From Alopecurus myosuroides (taxonomy: Eukaryota; Streptophyta; Magnoliopsida; Poales; Poaceae), in NCBI GenBank assembly GCA_028641055.1, contig CM054059.1:106280263-106344262 (forward strand): a stretch of DNA of 64,000 nt, given 5' to 3'. Below are positions 12,540 through 24,293 of the stretch, piece by piece. The stretch's first letter is position 1. The number at the start of each line of letters is the position of its first letter. Made by a program: the position numbers and the translations under genes. Under the pieces are notes generated by a model that did not search any database, was not told where the DNA came from, and saw nothing but the letters and a program-made list of their open reading frames with translations.

Positions 12540-13682
12540 TTCTATAATTGAGCGGATGAAGATGCCCGACATGCGAAGCACGGAACCTCTGTCGCTGAAG
12601 CAGTTGCTGACGCGGTGCTTTCTTCTCCTTCCAGCTTTGCTTGATCCTGGTACATTGTTGGATGCATGCCCAAAAGGCAATAATATTTATACATCCATTT
12701 CACAATTATGATTCATATTAATATGTTATAATTGACGTATCTCCTGAATATGATATTCAGAGGAAAACTCACGCTCACATGTAGTAACATGAACAAAATA
12801 TCAAACCATAGTTGATGTTACTATCTCACCAAATTATACATGCACCAATGTTTGACAATAGTGGTGCTTTAGTAGCATGGAAATTATCGTACATCATAGG
12901 CGAGGCCAATACTTTAAACTGGGTAAATCACTTACACATGCATGTTCAAATAACATCCATCATATGTATACATCATGCATGTTAAAATAATATCCAAGAT
13001 GCATATGTACCCATTTTGCTTTGAATGTTTAATCTTTTATGGGCAGCGGTAGGAGGCCCTAGTATCTAATATTTAAAAGAAGTTTTCCTTGCATAGTTGC
13101 ATGGTATGTGCATGGTGAGGGTCACAAAAACACTGTAATCAACGTGATTATTTCATGATAAATATAAATAAAAATTGCTATGGTTTCTTGTTATACATTT
13201 TTGTAATAAACAAACAAATATAACTAACTTTGTTACTTACATAGTAGAAAATCTCACAATTGTTATCTCTACTATAAGCCTAATATGTAACTTATTCCGT
13301 TGGATTCATGCAGAATGAAGTATTCATGCTTATGTCGGGATTCTTCCCACAAGATGGTCTTATTCTATGCAATCTTCATTTGGATGTGAAGAAAATGATG
13401 AATAAAGCATCAAGGAAGGATATAAAGCCATTAACACAAACATACACAGCTTACACCTCAACGGTGCCAATAATGATAGCATCGGTCACCTTTCCTGCTG
13501 TCTTCGCTCCGCCTGGAAGATACAACAGCATTGCAGGAAGCGAGGGACTTCCTTTCATGTCCAAAAAAGCTTCCATCATGGTGTTCTGGATCTCCGATAT
13601 TAAAGAGATGTTCTCATCCTCTGTCGTCACATTCCTATGCAGGGGGAGGGGCATTTGCCCCCTCTCTTTTATCCCAAATTAG
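12540..13682 (+). pseudogene. Ankyrin-repeat/PGG-domain protein gene relic
   Basis: Two separate parts of a plant ankyrin-repeat membrane protein gene remain. The left piece (about 12555-12711) reads LLDPGTLLDACPKGNN, resembling the first ankyrin segment of these proteins. The right piece (13314-13682) starts after a TGCAG splice-acceptor-like site. It reads MNKASRKDIKPLTQTYTAYT, then a PGG-like stretch: ASVTFPAVFAPPGRYN, GSEGLPFMSKKA and FWISDIKEMFSSSVV. In the family this domain spans membranes, with a PGG turn; here the turn reads PPGRY. The central ankyrin repeats and the final membrane segments are absent, and 12712-13307 looks like intron or unique non-coding sequence with nothing recognisable. 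It is therefore a broken relic. Family assignment is good for the right piece and tentative for the left. Confidence 0.68.
13641..13666. repeat. G/C-rich imperfect inverted repeat
   Basis: GGGGGAGGGGCA is followed almost directly by TGCCCCCTCTC, giving a short stem-loop at the 3' end of the PGG-like frame. It could be a chance feature or a terminator-like hairpin; function unknown. Confidence 0.35.
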
Positions 13683-13873
13683 ACGATCGTATATGTATTT
13701 CACTTTGTCATACCTAAATTTTGGATTGTCATCCGCAGCTGGTAAATTGTGTTGTATCGCTACCTCGTGTTCCTTTGGTGTTCGTCTCCTCTCTCTTCAG
13801 AGGACTCTCCCATTTCTCAACGTTCTTGTCGCCAAATTTTTCTTGTATACAAGCTTTACATCAATGTCCGAGC

Positions 13874-14210
13874 CTACATATTGTTCACGAGTTTGTCAAT
13901 ATCGAATGTCTTCAAATCGATTGGTCCATCAACCAAACACAAGAGGTTGTCACTGGACATCTTTGGATGGCCTGATGAGCTGCCGTTGCTCCTGATGTCG
14001 TCGGCGTCAATATAATTGGATCCATCCTCGCCGACAGGGAGGTTCGGATCGAACGACACAATTGATGCTATTTGCATACGCTGAAGGGTATTTGGTAGTT
14101 TTGACACCTTTTCTATTATAGAATCAAAATGCATTCAGGGTCTGCGATCGCTACCTTCATCCATATCTACGTCATGCACCACGTCCTCTGTCGGGGAGAA
14201 TGGGGAGCTC
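13874..14210 (-). pseudogene. Unidentified gene-like fragment
   Basis: I do not recognise this sequence, but it does not look random. One minus-strand frame reads KSSPFSPTEDVVHDVDMDEG, crosses a single stop, and continues from 14134 as an 86-codon frame. That frame contains KLPNTLQRMQIASIVSFDP and later SSGHPKMSSDNLLCLVDG, and ends LKTFDIDKLVNNM. Amino-acid use is balanced, with acidic and serine-rich parts like an ordinary soluble plant protein. It lies downstream of the ankyrin relic on the opposite strand. It may be an exon of a decayed host gene, a gene fragment carried by a transposon, or coincidence. Confidence 0.3.
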
Positions 14211-14300
14211 TTTTCTAAAATTCCTTATTTTCCTCCAAATTCCGGCGTTTGACTTTCCTATTTTTTGATGGATGCAATAGGTAGGACATTAAGGTTTGAC

Positions 14301-14365
14301 ATTGGGTTCGACACTCTTATTTATCGAAAAAGTTACGATCGATCCCCTACACTTATGGGTCATCA
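14301..14365 (+). mobile_element. Element H, remnant of 5' LTR end
   Basis: About 65 bases match, in reverse complement, the first part of the D LTRs at 52001 and 57852 (GGGTTCGACACTC and GATCCCCTAYACTT...ATCA). A tRNA-Asp primer-binding site follows 11 bases later. Upstream similarity is lost, so the rest of this LTR has been deleted or replaced by the unique sequence at 12.4-14.3 kb. Confidence 0.62.
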
Positions 14366-14376
14366 AGACTATTTTC

Positions 14377-14394
14377 TGGCGCCGTTGCCGGGGA
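14377..14394 (+). other. Element H primer-binding site, tRNA-Asp
   Basis: A perfect TGGCGCCGTTGCCGGGGA, complementary to the 3' end of plant tRNA-Asp. It is the usual primer site of Athila-like Ty3/gypsy elements in grasses and shows that H is on the plus strand. Confidence 0.92.
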
Positions 14395-14494
14395 GTGTAG
14401 CGTTATTGGTAAGTGGAATTGTTAAGAAAACTTTTTATTGTACGTGTTGTTTTTTAATATTGTATGTTTATTTTGATGAATATGGAATCCTTTA

Positions 14495-16565
14495 CAGAAT
14501 CTCCAGTCGCACCCCCAAAGGCCCCCCCAACCCCCTTCCTGTCTGGACGGCGCTTGAGCGCGCCCACTCGCGCCCCCCATTGGCACTTCCCGTCCGGACA
14601 CCCCCTTGTTCCCGTCCGGCAATCCTAGCCAAACCTCGCCTTCTAGGGGCTCCCATGGGGGCTCCGGACGGATCGTTCGGCGCCACGGGCTAGTCCTTCC
14701 AGCGACACAAAATGACCCCAAAAGCAGTCGCCCTCTGTTCACTTGCGCCAGTCCACGCCGCCCCCTCTGCGCCGCCTCCCTCCTCCTCTCTCCGCCGTTC
14801 ACCGCCGTTGTTCTTTCGCCGTTATTTCTCCTACCCCACGGCGCCCACGACCCCCTTTCCATCGGCGCGCCCGGCGCCTCTCTCCCGCTGTCGCCTCGCC
14901 CCCAAAGTGTTCGACATCTTTCCCGTTTGGGCGCCGGCTGTGTTTTTGACAATCTGTTGACGCCATTTTCATTTCTATAGATGGAAATCAACGATGAGTT
15001 GATGATGAACTTTCTCCTTGAGGAAGAAGCTGATATCGATGAGGAGGAAGATGAGAACTTGCTTGTTCTTGCTTGTCTGGCACAACTTCTCACCGACGAT
15101 GAAGCCAGTAGTGAACCAAAGAGAGGAGGCTCCAAGTTTGGGAGGAGAAAGACGAAACCGAGGATAAGAATGGAGGGCCACTGCATGCTCTTCGCCGACT
15201 ATTTTGCCGAAGAGCCAAGATTTGATGCGAAATATTTTCGGCGAAGATTTCGGATGAGCCGAAGGTTGTTCAACACATTGGTGCAGAATGTGAGGGAGCA
15301 CGACCCCTAATTCAAGATGAAGAAAGACGCCGTGGGGATGGTAGGTTTCTCCTCAATTCAGAAGTGCACTGCAGCTATGAGAATTCTTGCATATGGAGCC
15401 CCTGCAGATGGTCAGGGCGAATATCTCCGCATGTCTGAGTCATAGGCTATCAAAGCCATGTACAGGTTCTACAGTGCGATAGTGGAAGTGTTTGGCCAAA
15501 ACTACTTGGGAGGACCAAATGAGGAGGAAACTGCTTATATCCTAGCAAAAAATGAAGCAAGAGGTTTTCCTGGTATGCTTGGAAGCATTGATTGCATGCA
15601 CTAGAGCTGGAAGAACTGTCCATTTGGATGGCAAGGATTGTACAAAGGGAGTCATCAAGGAGTTTGCAGCGTGGTCCTTGAGGCAACGGCAGATCACGAG
15701 ACCTTGATTTGGCATGCAATTTTCGGAATGGCAGGATCTCACAATGACATCAATATGTTGCAGCGTTTCCCTGTGTTTCCAAAAATTGTTGAAGGCCATG
15801 CTCCGCTAGTGAACTATGTTGTCAATTTCCACGAGTACAACAAGGGGTACTACCTGGCGGATGGTATCTACCCAAGATGGTCAACATTTCTGAAGACAAT
15901 TCTCAATCCTCTAGGCAACAAGATATCCTGGTTTGCCTCGGTACAAGAGAGCACAAGAAAAGATGTTAAGTGTGCATTTGGAGTGCTCCAGCAGAGATTT
16001 GCCATTGTGCGGTATCCTGTTCTCACTTGGTTGGCCGAGCAGATGGGAGATGTAATGAATGCATGTGTGATCGTGCACAACATGATCATTGAGGATGAAC
16101 GTGCAAATCCGGTGCCCGATCATCTTTCGTATGAGTTTCAGGGTCCTCTCGCCAATGTGACTCATAATGTGCATGCGTATTGGACCGATTACATCGCGAT
16201 GCATATAGAGATCCGAGATGAGGCCACTCATAATCAGCTCAAAGATGATCTAGTGGAGCATTTATGGGTTCGCAAAGGATTGGCGGTGCCATAGTGCACT
16301 TCGAATTTTTTTAATTACATGAATATTTTATTTTTATTTTTAGCCATTCTTTAACTATATATGTAATAATTTAAATCTAGAACATAAGTATTTTTGAAAC
16401 ACCAAAATAAAAAAATAGGAAAAATAATGCTTTAGGGGTTTTGCTTGGGGGCGCCGAGTGGAGAAGGAGCGCCCCCGAGGGCGCCGCGCCTTCCGGACGA
16501 GCCCCCAAAGGGCCTCTCAGGGCGCCGATTCGGACGGCAACAAGGGGGCGCGACTGTAGATGCTC
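14495..16565 (+). mobile_element. PIF/Harbinger DNA transposon (2,071 bp)
   Basis: The ends are imperfect 22-base inverted repeats, CAGAATCTCCAGTCGCACCCCC on the left and the complement of GGGGGCGCGACTGTAGATGCTC on the right, matching at 18 of 22 positions. It is flanked by TTA on both sides (14492-14494 and 16566-16568), the 3-bp duplication typical of the superfamily. GC-rich subterminal regions (14500-14760 and 16440-16560) surround one transposase gene. I saw no second, Myb-like frame. The element sits inside H gag after codon six. Confidence 0.9.
14981..16294 (+). pseudogene. PIF/Harbinger transposase (DDE superfamily), inactivated
   Basis: A transposase of the HARBI1/ALP1-like family, about 437 codons and close to the usual length. 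An acidic N-terminus is followed by RMSRRLFNTLVQNVREHDP. The catalytic core includes GMLGSIDCMH (first Asp), AGSHNDINMLQR (second Asp) and YYLADGIYPRWSTFLKTI. CAFGVLQQRFAIVR marks the position of the third acidic residue, and ACVIVHNMIIED follows. Three in-frame stops interrupt it: after HDP (15308), within the segment after MSES (15442), and after DCMH where Trp is usual (15602). The expected catalytic Glu before the AFGVLQ segment appears to be Lys (DVKCAFG). The start at 14981 is the first ATG of the frame. Confidence 0.93.
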
Positions 16566-17589
16566 TTACTGTTGGTTATATGTTCGGGAATGACTCCTCC
16601 ACCACTCATGTGGTAGAGAAGTTTCCCATCTACTGAAATTGTCCTATTGGAATTGTTGATCGTGTTATGGATAACCGTTTTGCCGGTAAGCTTTATATTA
16701 AAGAACTGTGTGAATTGTTTAAGATTCCAGGTGTGCCAAGAGATTTAATCATGTGGACATTATTTTCTATATCACTGAAAGAAAGAGAATGGGAATGATA
16801 TAGGTTATTGGATGATTCACATTTGCTGGATCTGAAGGATCTTACATCTCTCTTTTATTTCAAATTTTATCCTCTTCATCAAATACATCAAGATCGGAAT
16901 TTTATTTATAATTTTTGGCCTCGTGACGGAGAAAGTATTTCCCAAGCTTGGGGGATGCTGAAAACATTAATGCTTAAATTCCCCAATCATAAACTTCCCA
17001 AGGAGATTATTATTAATAATTATTATGCAATGCTTTCACATCATGATAAGGACCTTCTTGGTGCCTCTTCTAATGGTTCCTTCATGAACAAGAAGATTGA
17101 TGCTAAATGGGATCTTTTTGAAAGAATTCAATGTAATACTGAAGATTGGGAGATGGGCATAGGTAAATATCCAAGTATAAATTATGAACACGATTGCATT
17201 AACTCCTTTGCTGAAACTGAAAATTTTAACATGCTTAATGCTAAATATGGGCTCGATTCTCAAGTAATTGTTGAACCTTGCAAAACATTTGCCTCTCATG
17301 TTAGTATTCCTAAAGTGAATTGGGACAAGTATCATGAACCTTATAAGGATAATATTAAAGAGAAACAATTCTCTAATACTGAAATACTGGTTAACACCGT
17401 TGATCCTGTTTTACTTGCTGTTCACTCTCAGAAACCGCCTTTTCCTGTTAGAGTAAAATAGCATTCTTTTTCCAATGTCATTGTGAACAAAAGTTTAAGA
17501 AAGTTATTTAACCTGCAGATCAAATAATTGTTGAACCTACGATTGCCATGGTTAAAGATCTCGTTGCTAAAAATATTGATGGTTGTGAT

Positions 17590-17931
17590 ATATATATTTC
17601 TGTGAGGCCGACTTTAATCTAGTGGTACCTAATAAACATCATAGACCTGTTGTTGGCACACCTATTGTTTCTGTCAAAATAAGTGATCATAATTATTATG
17701 GACTATGTGATTTAGGATCAAGTGCAAGTGTCATACCGTCTTCTATTTATCAAGAAGTAATGAATGAAATAGCTCCGTGTGAAATTTAAGACATTGATAT
17801 TACTATTCAGCTTGCCAACAGAAAGACTATTTAACCAGTGGGTATTATAAGAGACGATGAAGTTTTTTGTGGTAAGGTAAAATACCCCCATGAACTTTTT
17901 TATACTTGGCTCAGTTGAAGACAAATATTGT
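17590..17931 (+). pseudogene. Element H retropepsin-like protease, part 1 (broken)
   Basis: A degraded aspartic protease follows the gag frame. The active-site region reads GLCDLGSSASVIPSSIYQEV, where DLGSS stands for the usual D-[TS/LIG]-[GSA] core. In-frame stops occur in the next 40 codons (after PCEI and after RKTI). The frame is interrupted at 17932 by solo LTR I and continues at 24248. Confidence 0.78.
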
Positions 17932-20900
17932 TATAATATCCCAGTGTTTGGGAAGTTATAAGAATCAAAATATAATATGTGCATTTGCATAGCATACATC
18001 TAAAAATAAGGGAAATTTTGGCGCGATAGTTTAAATGAATCAAAGTGACCAATGTTTCTCTCGACATGATGAAATAGTTCTAGATCATCTGGTCAAGAGT
18101 ACATTTGGAGTGATCCTTATAACTAGCATCTCACGAACCAAATCACTTGATTAAGCCAACCACAATTGGTTATGACCAGCACTAACTTTCAACAACATTC
18201 ACCACAATTTTTTTGAAGGGACTTGAGAGTATTCATCTAGGTATTTTAGAACTCAAAGAGGGGTGAGTATCCAAATCACATAGTTGATGATCTTACTTCT
18301 GCAAGTTAGTCATGCATTACTGAATGATCTCATCAGTCCTAAAAGAAGTATCTAAACGAGGAAACAAATCTTCTTAAACCAATACTAACCCTGATCACTA
18401 CCAGTGATCTTCCCAAAACCATATGTCTGCATTTCCTGCATGACCAAGGCTAAAAAATAAGCAACATCGAAGGAAACAAAGATAAGAAGAAATCCAGTGA
18501 TGTGGTGAAATCCTAGTGTTTGGTGTTGGGCAAGAATAATTTGATTACAGGACATGATCAATCTTGTAAGTAGATGATTTATGAGGGAATTAAACACTTG
18601 AGTTTCATTATGTTAAATTATACGAGAACAAATTGGTAATTGACTCTAAGGCTATACACGACTAGAATTGGCAACTAGAGATTATTCACGAATACTAAAT
18701 CCTTGAGTAATGAGAGTTTCGTCGTTTTCCTAACTTAGGATTTAGAGTCGGAGAGGGGAGAGTGGAAGGAATATCTACATGACCTTTCAGTGTTGTTTGA
18801 TTTGAGAGTTCAATAAAAAATTTGAAACAAAAGATCATTTGTATTTATAATTTGACTTCAAATTGATTGTCAAGTTAATTTGAATAATTAAGTATTAATT
18901 AAGCTGAAATGTTTGTTTAATGAAATCTTATTCAATTTTGACTAATTAAAAAGAGTTATAAAAAGAAAAACAATAAGCTTTATTGATAATTAATAAATTA
19001 CAAAGTCATCATATAATCCAATAAATAGAAAATACAAGTGTTTTACAAATGAACGTTTACAAAAAAAGAAATTCCTAATCTAATTCTTACAAGGCTTCTA
19101 AGCCTTCAATTGTTATTCTGATCCTGCAAAACAAAGAAGAAAACAAACACAAACAAAATGGGAGATGGTTAGGATTAGTACCCTCAGATTGGCAGTGTGA
19201 TGCACTGCTAATCCCATCATTGGGTTTAAGATAAACTCATCTAGAATATGTTCAAATCAGTATAAGCCTCAGACCAGCATCCTTGGCTAGTAATCAAAAT
19301 CCCAGGAATTATAAGTGGCAGATAAAAAATAATCAGTAGGTCCTGGATAAGACCAACACAGGCGCACAACAAAAGATCTCTGCATCAGTACACAGGCACA
19401 CAACACACACAGAGATGCATGTCTTTGTGCTGTCAAAGCTACATCGGCCAAATAAAAGGCCAGCAGCCGTGAAGTGGGTGCAAAGCACCAGTTCTCTTCC
19501 TCAACACCAACTCGAACTCCAAGCTCACACCACCACCACCACCAGGAAATCACAGGACAACCCACCACAACACCCAAATCCCTGATGTGAGAAGATCAAC
19601 AGAGAATAGATCCAGTAAGATCATCACAAGGCCAAGCCAGGAGCTGAAGGAGCAGGCTTAAAGCACAACAGCAAGAAGACCACTAGCAGAACATGGGAAG
19701 TATCTCAAGTGGAAGTGGATCAAGAAGCCAAGATCCATAAGGAAATCACAGCCACGACATTAACACCCTAAGGTGATTTCTACACACATCCTAGCAAGGG
19801 ATCTTGCTAAATTATGCACAGAAAAGTGGGCTGGGATTTATTTCCCTTAGTCTGGCACAGAGATGTTATGCTACACACATCCCTGGGAGATTTAAAAGTG
19901 CAAGGAAATCATTTGTTCTTATTAAATCTGGGCCTCGGCCTTTGCATCACAGGCTTGGCCAAGAAAACAAGAAAGGCTTTTCTTACCAGTTTAAACATCC
20001 AAATCTACCCAGAAGATAAAGCCAACAAAGAAATCCTATGAAAGCTCACCAAAAATAAGGATGCTAGGATTGCACACCCTAGACACAAGATCTGGCAAAC
20101 AAACCTAGCATCTTTGTGTTTAGAGTGCTATCTGGTTCTCATATTTGGCATCCAGTTCCTCGCTGAGATTTGAATCCATCTAGTAATAACTGTTCTTATC
20201 ACAAGAATATAAGGCCACAGACTTTGCATCACTGGCCAGGGACATGCTCAAAGATATAGGTATTTGTTCCTATCAGATAATAATTCCAGGGGCAACAAGA
20301 TCAAGCAAGTATCATGTACTTATCAGTTCAGGAGCTACTAGGGGCATAATCATCCACAAATACCCACTCGAAAAATTTCTAGCTCACAAGCACTGCACAG
20401 TTTGTTGCTAGGCACTAATCCAGTGGACTAATACCTCAACACAACAATTATACATATAATTGCATCAGAAACCAGTAAAGGATACCGAAGGGAAAAATAG
20501 GGCATGATCTTGTTAAACAGAAAAGAACCCAAGAGGGGCAGTGGCACATCCTCTGAACTAAGTTCAGAGTAGCACCCACCAAGTTGTGCTCTGTTTAGAA
20601 CACAACACTAGGAAATAAAAAAAACCACAGGAGCAACTTCATCCTATAACTAGTGGCCAGCTAAATCAACCACAAGGAATTATTTGCCAATGATACCCTC
20701 ACATCTTCCTCAACCCGATCAAGGTATAAGTCTTAAATAAATATACAACATCAGGGAGACACTACAGTTATTGCCAGGCTAGATCAAATCCACCAAAAAT
20801 CCACACACTGGGAAAGCTTCTAGTTTGTAGCCAGGCATAGCTTAAACCATTCCATTAGTACAGAGGGGCCACATCAGAAATTCATCATGGCATGAACTCA

Positions 20901-23900
20901 GACTCGATGGCCTGGTTCCAGAGCAAGGAGAGAAGGGAGAGAGTGGAGATAGAGATGAGAGAGAGGATGAGAGGGGGAAGGGGAAACTCACAGGTGACCA
21001 CCGTCGTGGTCACGGCCAGGTGGCGTAGCGGAGGCGTTGGCGTCGGCGTGGCACCATGGTTGCTCGCCGGGAACCGTCCCGACGGCGCCCATGTCTTCGG
21101 AGCCGTAGAAGCATCACCGCGGGGCAACAAGGCCGCAGTCAGCCATGACGTTGTGCGGGAGCACAGAGAGATCCTTAGGAGCAGCGCGGGGCGGCGGCAG
21201 AGAGTTCTCACCGGAACCCTAAGTTGGGCTCAGGGTCGCGCACGGCCATTCTAGGGAGCAATTCCCGAATCAAAGTGGAGGAGAGTAGAGAGCATCAGGT
21301 GGCGCATCCTTTTCCTACAAGCATGGCGGTGGAGATGATCGGAGTCAACCGGAGTAAATCGGAGACGGCGGCGGTGACGCCGAGTCGCGAGAGCACGAGA
21401 GAAAGAAGAGAGGAACGAGAGTGGGGAGCGAAGCGAGGGGTATGCGACCGGGGCGGGTCTGGCTCGGGTCCTCTCCCGAGCTGGTTGGGTATAACCCACT
21501 GGTGGGGAGGCCCACCAGTCAGCCCAGGGGATATTTGGTCTTTGGACCATTTTCTCCTAAAGAGAAAATAACAAAAATATTAATAAATCGATAAAATCCA
21601 AAACTTAATAATAAAAAAATCATAAAAATTCACAAACTCAAATATTTCAAATTCTTGAACAATATAAATTATTTATACATATAACTTAACCATATTGTTC
21701 TAAAATTAATATTGATAAATTAAATAGAATTAATAAAAGAATGGAAAATAATGTTATCCTTTAATTCTTTAAACTTAAGTGACCACTTAGAACATTTTTA
21801 GTACTTAATATTTATACCTCAAAATAAGAGTTTCCGCATTCTAAAAATTAAACAGTTATACATTGTGACAATGAATTAATGCAAATGTTTTAATACTAAA
21901 AATTTATAATTGTTTCTATATCAATTATTTGTAACTCAATTCCTTATTATTAGGAATAATAATGGTAATTCTAATAACACATAACAAAGGTAGAAAAATA
22001 ATGTTATTATTGTTTCTTGTAATTTCAAATAAAAACTTATATACTTTCAATACATATTTTCTTTATTCCAGATTTAGAGAATTCTGCCAATTTCATTCTT
22101 TCAAAAGAATTAACTCGTTATGTTAATGAAAACAAAAAGGAAACTATTACTTCTCTTAACATGAATAGTCACATTTTCTAAAATTTAGGTATATCCTGTA
22201 ATTATTCCTTTTTTTAATTATCAAAACATTTTCTAAGAGAAATGAATATAACCTTACTCTACTATGTTCAGGATTTTAAATTAATGTCTTCAAAATAATT
22301 TAAGTCAAAAATGAATTCTCATTTAATGAAACATAATCACTTGTTTAACTTAAAACCTTAGCATGTGATTTAAATGGGTATTTCAAGAGTTCCATTTTAC
22401 CTAAGTTATTACTTCTAGATGAACAATTTTGACAAATCATAACAAACTTTGTTTGTTTTCTTTAAAGAAGTCTTCTTAATACGGTATCATCTTATTACCT
22501 GCATAAAAGTGAACAATACTCAATTCCTTAATACATAAAATTTTGAAATATTTACTAACCAAGCATATGAAGTAAAACCCTGATTAACTAATGAATCAAT
22601 TAACCAACTTATGATCAAAACCTTAAGTGATGCAAGTCATCACTATAAAAACAAATATAACCACTCAAAGCCAAGTGAACCTAATAAAACCTAAGTATTG
22701 TAAGACATAGCTTAATCATTCAAGCTTGCGTATTTTCGGGGTAAATCACGATGCATATCATTACTATGCATAATAACATCTTGCTAGTTTTCCAGTAGCC
22801 CTTATCGGGGTTACTTTACTATTTTCAGATCTCGGGAATTTCACGCAACCTTGAACCCCGAAGACATGGAAGTTCATCATTTTCTCACATTCTTTGCAGT
22901 ATTTTCTAAGAACTATTTGAAAAACTCTATCGTATTACCATTTATTCTCAAAATAATGCATGATCCTATTTTTATAATAATATGACTAATTGAAGACTAC
23001 CCGAGTTGTAGTGTTCTGTTTGGTGGGAGGATGGACCCATGGTAAGATGAATAGGTCAAAGGAAGGTTATCTGCATGGGAAAGTATTACCTAGGAATTAA
23101 TAACAAATGTCGTCAAGATTCGTGCACGGTAAATACCATGTTAACCATGGGTCTTGTGTGGGGCGAGTAAGACAGTTGTGATCTTTTCCCGTTCGCTTGT
23201 CAACGGACTCACAGAGACGTACGCTGCAGGTCTTGCGGGACTACATGCACATGGATGGGAGCCCTTATGTCCCAAAGACTCTAGGGTCTATGAGTGTCTG
23301 CCCGGGGCATCTGGATCTCTATCGTGAGGGGTAGAATCAGGGATTCAACCTCCGTGGCAGAAATGGGTGGGCATGTGTTGTGCGGAGAAGCATGGTTTGG
23401 TTTGGATCAACAACCGGGCCCACACCTAAGTGGGTCTGGCAGGAACATACGCCTGGTTGTGCAACATGGTCTTGATCTCCTATGGGTAAAGTAACGCACC
23501 TCTGCAGAGTGTAAAAGTATGTGTCATGTTAACCCCTGTTCTAGGAAGGAGCTGCAAACGCCACAGGAAAGGCACATCCATGAAGTTCTAGCCCTGTGAA
23601 GACTTGGCGGGCATAGTTTTCCAAATTAAAATCAACCTCTTGAAGAAAGATTTCCAAAACCCTTACATTACCTTATGACTCTTTCGAGTCTAAAGCTGTA
23701 GTTAGTGCATCAAACTACCCACTATATATATCATGAACTTGTTGAGTTACACTCGTACTCATTCGTTCCCGTTTGACCCCTGCTTAGAGTTGAAGCCTTA
23801 AGGGAGATCTTCATCGTGAAGCCATCACTGTCTCATGAAGCTAGGAGGAGTCCTATACTACTTAACCGATGAAGCGACGTCACCAACAATGCTGGTGGAA

Positions 23901-24242
23901 GGCAAGCTAACTAGTTGAAGGAGGAGTGCAATTAGATTCTCACAAGCCATAGATTAGGGTTGGCATCAGTCGTAGTGGATTAGGTTCTGAACTAGAGTTA
24001 TTCTCCATCTTGGAGCTTCGAATAGCTTCTTCTGATGTTTTCATTTGCATGAGATCTTCTTTGATTCTTCAAGGGGATTCTCAAGATTTTGTAATGAAGT
24101 TTGTATCCTATAGATTTGCTTGGACCTACTATGTTTTGGTTGTACCACTATGAGGGATGTAATATTCATGAATAAGTCCTTCTTTGAGTATTATGTCAAC
24201 GACTTGCGCACTACACATGTACTGGTGTGTTGGGTCACCGCA
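17932..24242 (+). mobile_element. Solo LTR I (6,311 bp) related to the A1 LTR
   Basis: It starts TATAATATCCCAGTGTTTGGGAAG (first TG mutated to TA) and ends TGTTGGGTCACCGCA. Perfect 5-bp duplications ATTGT flank it at 17927-17931 and 24243-24247. No internal domain or second LTR is present, so it is a solo LTR left by LTR-LTR recombination. About the first 0.5 kb and last 1.5 kb match A1. The middle, about 18450-22700, does not align by eye and includes a separate GC-rich block (20880-21560). It lies within the protease of element H. Confidence 0.9.
20880..21560 (-). other. GC-rich core of solo LTR I, promoter/leader-like on the minus strand
   Basis: This block is purine-rich on the plus strand, so the minus strand reads like a CT-rich plant 5' UTR. 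Short overlapping frames occur (20885-21211 and 21251-21550, minus) without a recognisable domain. A telo-box-like AACCCTAA is at 21215-21222 (plus). It occupies the same relative position as the GC-rich block of A1, but the sequence and apparent direction differ. It could be a captured host promoter/exon or a nested insertion. Confidence 0.35.
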
Positions 24243-24247
24243 ATTGT

Positions 24248-24293
24248 CCTATAATATTTGGTAGAGATTTCCCTAATACCTGTGATACGACTC
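24248..24293 (+). pseudogene. Element H protease, part 2
   Basis: Directly after the solo-LTR duplication the frame reads PIIFGRDFPNTCDT, the conserved segment that follows the flap region in Athila-like proteases. This proves that 17931 and 24248 were once contiguous. It is cut at 24294 by element F; the rest of H lies beyond the window. Confidence 0.8.

Larger units (their letters stand above)
14476..17461 (+). pseudogene. Element H gag, split by a PIF/Harbinger insertion and degraded
   Basis: The structural (gag) gene of an Athila-like element. It appears to start at ATG 14476 (MNMESF). It is split after 14494 by the PIF/Harbinger element and resumes at 16569. Recognisable segments include NRFAGKLYIKELCELFKIPG, IHQDRNFIYNFWPRDGESIS, LMLKFPNHKLPKEIIINNYY and AKWDLFERIQCNTEDWEMG, which are typical of this gag family. 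In-frame stops are at about 16634 and 16797. The last uninterrupted stretch (16808-17461) is 217 codons. No zinc knuckle is visible. The protein is dead as it stands. It would normally form the particle that packages the element RNA. Confidence 0.85.

Noticed and set aside
14422..15186. 254-codon minus-strand frame across the PIF left arm
   Set aside because: Antisense to the GC-rich arm and transposase N-terminus; no domain.
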